This document shows, in pieces, positions 6,277 through 9,105 of a stretch of 9,105 bases of DNA. The DNA is from Aequorivita sp. GTDB taxonomy: Bacteria; Bacteroidota; Bacteroidia; Flavobacteriales; Flavobacteriaceae. The translations under genes were made by a program, and so were the position numbers. The stretch covers positions 33,173 to 42,277 of the forward strand of contig NVXN01000003.1 in assembly GCA_002733915.1 (NCBI GenBank), in the 5' to 3' direction. Every line of letters begins with the position of its first letter. Within the stretch, counting starts at the first letter, position 1. Below the pieces are notes generated by a model, which saw only the letters and a list, made by a program, of their open reading frames with translations, did not search any database and was not told the DNA's origin.

Positions 6277-7985
6277 AGCCAACCCACCTTTTATGGATTG
6301 CCTTTCTGTTTTTCGCCTGCAAGGAAAAACCGAAAGCTCAAGCAAGTATTGAAAAACCAAAAACTGAAAAAGCAGCCGTAATTGCAGACAGCGCCATGGT
6401 AGTTTCTGCACGTGCGGAAGCTTCAAAAATTGGAGCCAATATACTTAAAATGGGCGGAAATGCCTTTGATGCAATGATCGCTACACAAATGGCACTCGCC
6501 CTAACCTATCCCAATGCGGGTAATCTTGGTGGTGGTGGATTTATGGTTTACAGAAGTCAATATGGTGAAATTGGCTCTCTCGATTTTCGCGAGAAAGCTC
6601 CGTTGGCGGCCACGAGAGATATGTATTTGGACAAAGAGGGCAATGTGATTGCAGAAAAAAGTACGGATGGTGCCCTTGCCGTAGGCGTTCCGGGAAGTAT
6701 TGCGGGGATATTTGCAGTACACGAAAAGTTTGGAACCCTTCCAATGGAAATTTTACTAAAACCAGTTATAGACCTTGCAAATAATGGATATGTAATAACT
6801 GCAAAGCAAAAAGCACGTTTTGAGGAATTTAAAGAAGAATTTGAAAAAACAAACGGTGAATCTTCAATATTTACTGAAATTTACGAACAAGGGGATACTT
6901 TAAAAAATATAGCACTCGCAAACACACTTTCACGAATTGCGAAAAATGGTCGCTCAGAGTTTTACGCAGGTGATACTGGGGAAAAAATGATCGATTTTCT
7001 GAAGAAAAAAGGAGGCATCATTACACAGGAAGATTTAGACGCATATGAGGCAATTTGGCGGGAACCTATAGTTTTTAAGTACAAAGATGTTAAGCTCATT
7101 TCCATGGCACCACCCTCTAGCGGAGGCGTTTGTTTGTCACAAATTTTAAAAATGATTGAGCCGTATCCTGTTTCAGAATATGGGCACAATTCCACAAAAT
7201 ATATACAGCTTTTGGTCGAAGCCGAAAAAAGGGCCTATGCAGACAGAAGTGAATACTTGGGCGACCCCAATTTTGTAGATATTCCTGTGGATTCGCTGTT
7301 GTCAGAAAATTATCTTTTAAAACGAATGGAAAATTTTTCATTAGAAAGAGCTACTCCTTCGGAAGAAATTAAACCAGGAAAAATAGGTGGTGCCGAAAGT
7401 ATGGAAACCACCCATTTTTCAATAGTAGATAAATTTGGAAATGCTGTTTCAGTTACTACCACACTTAATGCTTCGTACGGCTCAAAGCTCTATATTTCGG
7501 ACCTCGGCTTCTTTTTGAATAACGAAATGGACGATTTTAGCGCCAAGCCGGGTGTTCCAAATATGTTTGGGCTTATAGGCGGAGATGCTAATGCCATCGC
7601 TCCACAAAAAAGAATGTTAAGCTCAATGACCCCAACCATCGTAGAAAAAGACGGAAAATTATTAATGGTTTTAGGTACTCCGGGCGGTTCTACAATTATT
7701 ACTTCGGTGCTACAAACATTTCTAAATGTATATGAATTTAATATGAATATGCAGCAAGCAGTGGATGCTCCCCGCTTTCACCACCAGTGGTTGCCGGACA
7801 TGATTTTATTTGAAGAAGAGGGATTTTCTAATGAAACAATACATAATCTGGAAGCAAAAGGATATTCTTCTTCTACAGAGATACTGCCACAAATAGGCTA
7901 CATAGATGCAATATTGGTCTTGCCCAATGGAAAACTTGAAGGTGGATCAGACAGAAGGGGTGACGATACGGCTATCGGCTACTAA
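6273..7985 (+). CDS. ggt: Gamma-glutamyltransferase, lipoprotein form
   Basis: The 570-residue protein is a complete gamma-glutamyltranspeptidase, which hydrolyses glutathione and other gamma-glutamyl compounds or transfers the glutamyl group to amino acids. It is made as a precursor that cleaves itself into large and small subunits. The predicted cut is before T379 in METTHFS, giving a 192-residue small subunit, close to E. coli's. Residues matching E. coli Ggt, with E. coli numbers from memory, are R106 (R114), T379 (T391), N399 (N411), D421 (D433), S450-S451 (S462-S463) and G471-G472 (G483-G484). E418 replaces Q430. The lid loop PGVPNMFGLIGG (426-437) is present, with F432 where E. coli has the gating Tyr444. 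The N-terminus (MKPTHLLWIAFLFFAC) is a lipoprotein signal with Cys at 16, followed by Lys-rich residues, so the enzyme is probably lipid-anchored in the periplasm or outer membrane. It is the second gene of an operon with acpH (4-bp overlap). Confidence 0.96.
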   Translation: MKPTHLLWIAFLFFACKEKPKAQASIEKPKTEKAAVIADSAMVVSARAEASKIGANILKMGGNAFDAMIATQMALALTYPNAGNLGGGGFMVYRSQYGEIGSLDFREKAPLAATRDMYLDKEGNVIAEKSTDGALAVGVPGSIAGIFAVHEKFGTLPMEILLKPVIDLANNGYVITAKQKARFEEFKEEFEKTNGESSIFTEIYEQGDTLKNIALANTLSRIAKNGRSEFYAGDTGEKMIDFLKKKGGIITQEDLDAYEAIWREPIVFKYKDVKLISMAPPSSGGVCLSQILKMIEPYPVSEYGHNSTKYIQLLVEAEKRAYADRSEYLGDPNFVDIPVDSLLSENYLLKRMENFSLERATPSEEIKPGKIGGAESMETTHFSIVDKFGNAVSVTTTLNASYGSKLYISDLGFFLNNEMDDFSAKPGVPNMFGLIGGDANAIAPQKRMLSSMTPTIVEKDGKLLMVLGTPGGSTIITSVLQTFLNVYEFNMNMQQAVDAPRFHHQWLPDMILFEEEGFSNETIHNLEAKGYSSSTEILPQIGYIDAILVLPNGKLEGGSDRRGDDTAIGY

Positions 7986-8014
7986 ATATTTTATTTACAC
8001 CTTTAAACGAAATC

Positions 8015-8044
8015 TTGTGCATTATATCGAATGGTGTATATTTG
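8015..8044 (+). promoter_or_regulatory. Bacteroidota-type promoter TTG-N19-TATATTTG
   Basis: TTG at 8015-8017, a 19-base spacer and TATATTTG at 8037-8044 match the Bacteroidota primary sigma-factor consensus (TTG, 17-23 bases, TAnnTTTG) completely. It is the best promoter match in the window. Transcription would start near 8050 and run towards the gene at 8261, implying a leader of about 210 bases. Confidence 0.55.
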
Positions 8045-8260
8045 GGCAGTAAAAAAGGTTAGATTTGAGGGAATTAACATGGATTTTTTAGAAATTTAGA
8101 CTGATTTTTTTTGATTAAGCTATTCTATTTACGCTACTGCGAGGCTTATATTTTCATTTAAAAAAACATCACCGTAAAGAATTAAATTCTTTTTACAGAT
8201 AAATTTCGTATTAAAAAAATCCACTTAAATGTTTTAGCCTCATTTGTGGCTTTTTTATGT
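8045..8260 (+). other. Non-coding leader or small-RNA stretch before the last gene
   Basis: No open frame of useful length exists here; the only ATG-initiated frame near 8079 stops after six codons. Three things stand out. First, GATTTTTT occurs twice (8082-8089 and 8103-8110), 21 bases apart, with a further short T-tract between them. Second, AAAGAAT/ATTCTTT (8176-8182 and 8186-8192) is a 7-bp hairpin with a 3-base loop followed by TT. Third, AGCC/GGCT (8236-8239 and 8248-8251) is followed by a T-run to 8256 and is terminator-like, but has only a 4-bp stem and ends 4 bases before the ATG at 8261. A long 5' leader with attenuation or a short separate RNA are both possible; nothing proves either. 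Confidence 0.35.
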
Positions 8261-9105
8261 ATGATTAATAAATCTTTGCTTAAGGATTGGTACTCCACTA
8301 TTGCGTTTGTGATAAGTGGTATAATCTGCATAGTATTAATTTTTCTGCTCTACAACAAATATCAAGACACAAGGGGTTTTGAAGAAACTTTAAAAAGAAC
8401 ATCCACTATATTCATTGGCATCAGTGGGTTTTTATCGGCAATTTTAATGGTTTTTTTAGCTGCTTCTGCAATGAGGCAAAAGTTATATAAAACCAAGATA
8501 ATCCATAAAATAAGCAAGACAACCCAAAAAATGCACAACTTCCGCAATATTGCTGAAATTTTGTTTCATTCAAATATTTGGCTTCCGGGACTGAAGGATT
8601 ATATGGAAAAAGATTATGCTGATCTTACCTATTTTGAGGTTAAGGAGTTTTACAAGGGAAAATCAAAACTGGCTATTGAATTTTTGCAGGAAACGCATCA
8701 TTTCGGTGAAACCGAAAACCTTTATTTGGAGTTGAAATCGCTGTTAATGACCAATCCAAAAGAAAAACACATTCCTGACACCCTTAATTACCCTATCTTT
8801 TATGACAATAGCATCATCGAAAAATGGTTAGAACATAAATGCGGTTCAGGGCTGTGGTATGTTTTCGGATATAAATTCGGAAATTATAAGGAGTCTTTAA
8901 ATTTGGAAGCCGTTTTTGAACGTCATAGGGAAAAAATTTTAACGCTTGCCAATACCATAAATCCGGATATGTTTGAAGATTCTTCCTTTAACGAAGTTTT
9001 CTTTTCGAAACTGTGGGAACATTTAACGAAAGATGTACTGCCAAAGCTCTCCCAATTCCAAAGCTACATAGATAGAAAAACTCCGCAGCTTATCTATTAT
9101 TTATA
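8261..9105 (+). CDS. Unidentified two-helix membrane protein, 3' end cut by window edge
   Basis: I do not recognise this gene. The frame from the ATG at 8261 is open for 281 codons to the last base and ends with an incomplete codon (TA), so the stop may be the very next base or far beyond. Residues 12-31 and about 49-69 are two hydrophobic helices joined by a short charged loop (NKYQDTRGFEETLKR). A Lys-rich segment follows (72-90), which by the positive-inside rule puts the long remainder in the cytoplasm. The remainder (91-281) is rich in charged and aromatic residues, with no cysteine pattern, nucleotide-binding loop or nuclease motif that I can see. An alternative GTG start at 8246 would add five residues; the in-frame stop at 8183-8185 limits the start. 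Two N-terminal helices plus a cytoplasmic domain also occur in putative phage-defence membrane proteins, but no sequence signature supports that here. Confidence 0.75.
   Translation, partial: MINKSLLKDWYSTIAFVISGIICIVLIFLLYNKYQDTRGFEETLKRTSTIFIGISGFLSAILMVFLAASAMRQKLYKTKIIHKISKTTQKMHNFRNIAEILFHSNIWLPGLKDYMEKDYADLTYFEVKEFYKGKSKLAIEFLQETHHFGETENLYLELKSLLMTNPKEKHIPDTLNYPIFYDNSIIEKWLEHKCGSGLWYVFGYKFGNYKESLNLEAVFERHREKILTLANTINPDMFEDSSFNEVFFSKLWEHLTKDVLPKLSQFQSYIDRKTPQLIYYL

Noticed and set aside
6501..7341. Minus-strand open frames opposite ggt, and a plus-strand frame at 5804-6058 within acpH
   Set aside because: These are shadows of well-supported genes whose motifs lie in the other frame.
8362..8547. 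61-residue minus-strand frame with a hydrophobic stretch
   Set aside because: It is the reverse of the second membrane helix region of the open frame starting at 8261, which is far longer and has a promoter candidate.
8261..9105. Naming the last gene as an abortive-infection or other phage-defence protein
   Set aside because: Only the two-helix layout is suggestive; no catalytic or family motif is visible and no defence neighbour is in the window.

Overview
The window looks like chromosomal DNA of a marine-type Flavobacteriaceae member (Bacteroidota). The evidence is AT-rich DNA, A/T-rich leaders without Shine-Dalgarno sites, promoter-like TAnnTTTG boxes, lipoprotein signal peptides followed by charged residues, a BspA-type repeat lipoprotein with a DUF5011-like domain, and a GlmM of the GEGNGG type. 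The genus is inferred only in a general way; no 16S gene or other marker is present.

Layout. 1-275 (minus) is the N-terminal third of a rhomboid intramembrane protease cut by the window edge. It diverges from 369-1241 (plus), a lysophospholipid/lipid A-type acyltransferase of the LpxL/HtrB family. 1453-3090 (plus) encodes a lipoprotein with an Ig-like domain and fourteen 25-residue BspA/DUF285 repeats. It converges on a two-gene minus-strand operon (5651 to 3196): an OafA-type membrane O-acyltransferase starting with TTG, coupled by an ATGA overlap to phosphoglucosamine mutase GlmM. Only 40 bp away, a divergent plus-strand operon starts: acyl-carrier-protein phosphodiesterase (5692-6276), coupled by another ATGA overlap to a lipoprotein gamma-glutamyltransferase (6273-7985). 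A 275-bp non-coding gap follows, holding the best promoter match of the window (TTG-N19-TATATTTG). The last gene, from 8261 to beyond the right edge, is an unidentified protein with two membrane segments and a large soluble part.

How the genes fit together. Most products serve the cell envelope: lipid acylation, supply of glucosamine-1-phosphate for peptidoglycan and LPS, O-acylation of a surface glycan, intramembrane proteolysis, a probable surface-exposed repeat lipoprotein, and an outer-membrane or periplasmic enzyme that breaks down glutathione and other gamma-glutamyl compounds. The window reads mainly as ordinary core chromosome. The accessory-looking parts are the repeat lipoprotein, which sits between the acyltransferase and glmM with long AT-rich flanks, and the unidentified partial gene at the right end. 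I see no tRNA, rRNA, transposon, CRISPR array or clear defence cassette, and no evidence for a complete new system within these bases.
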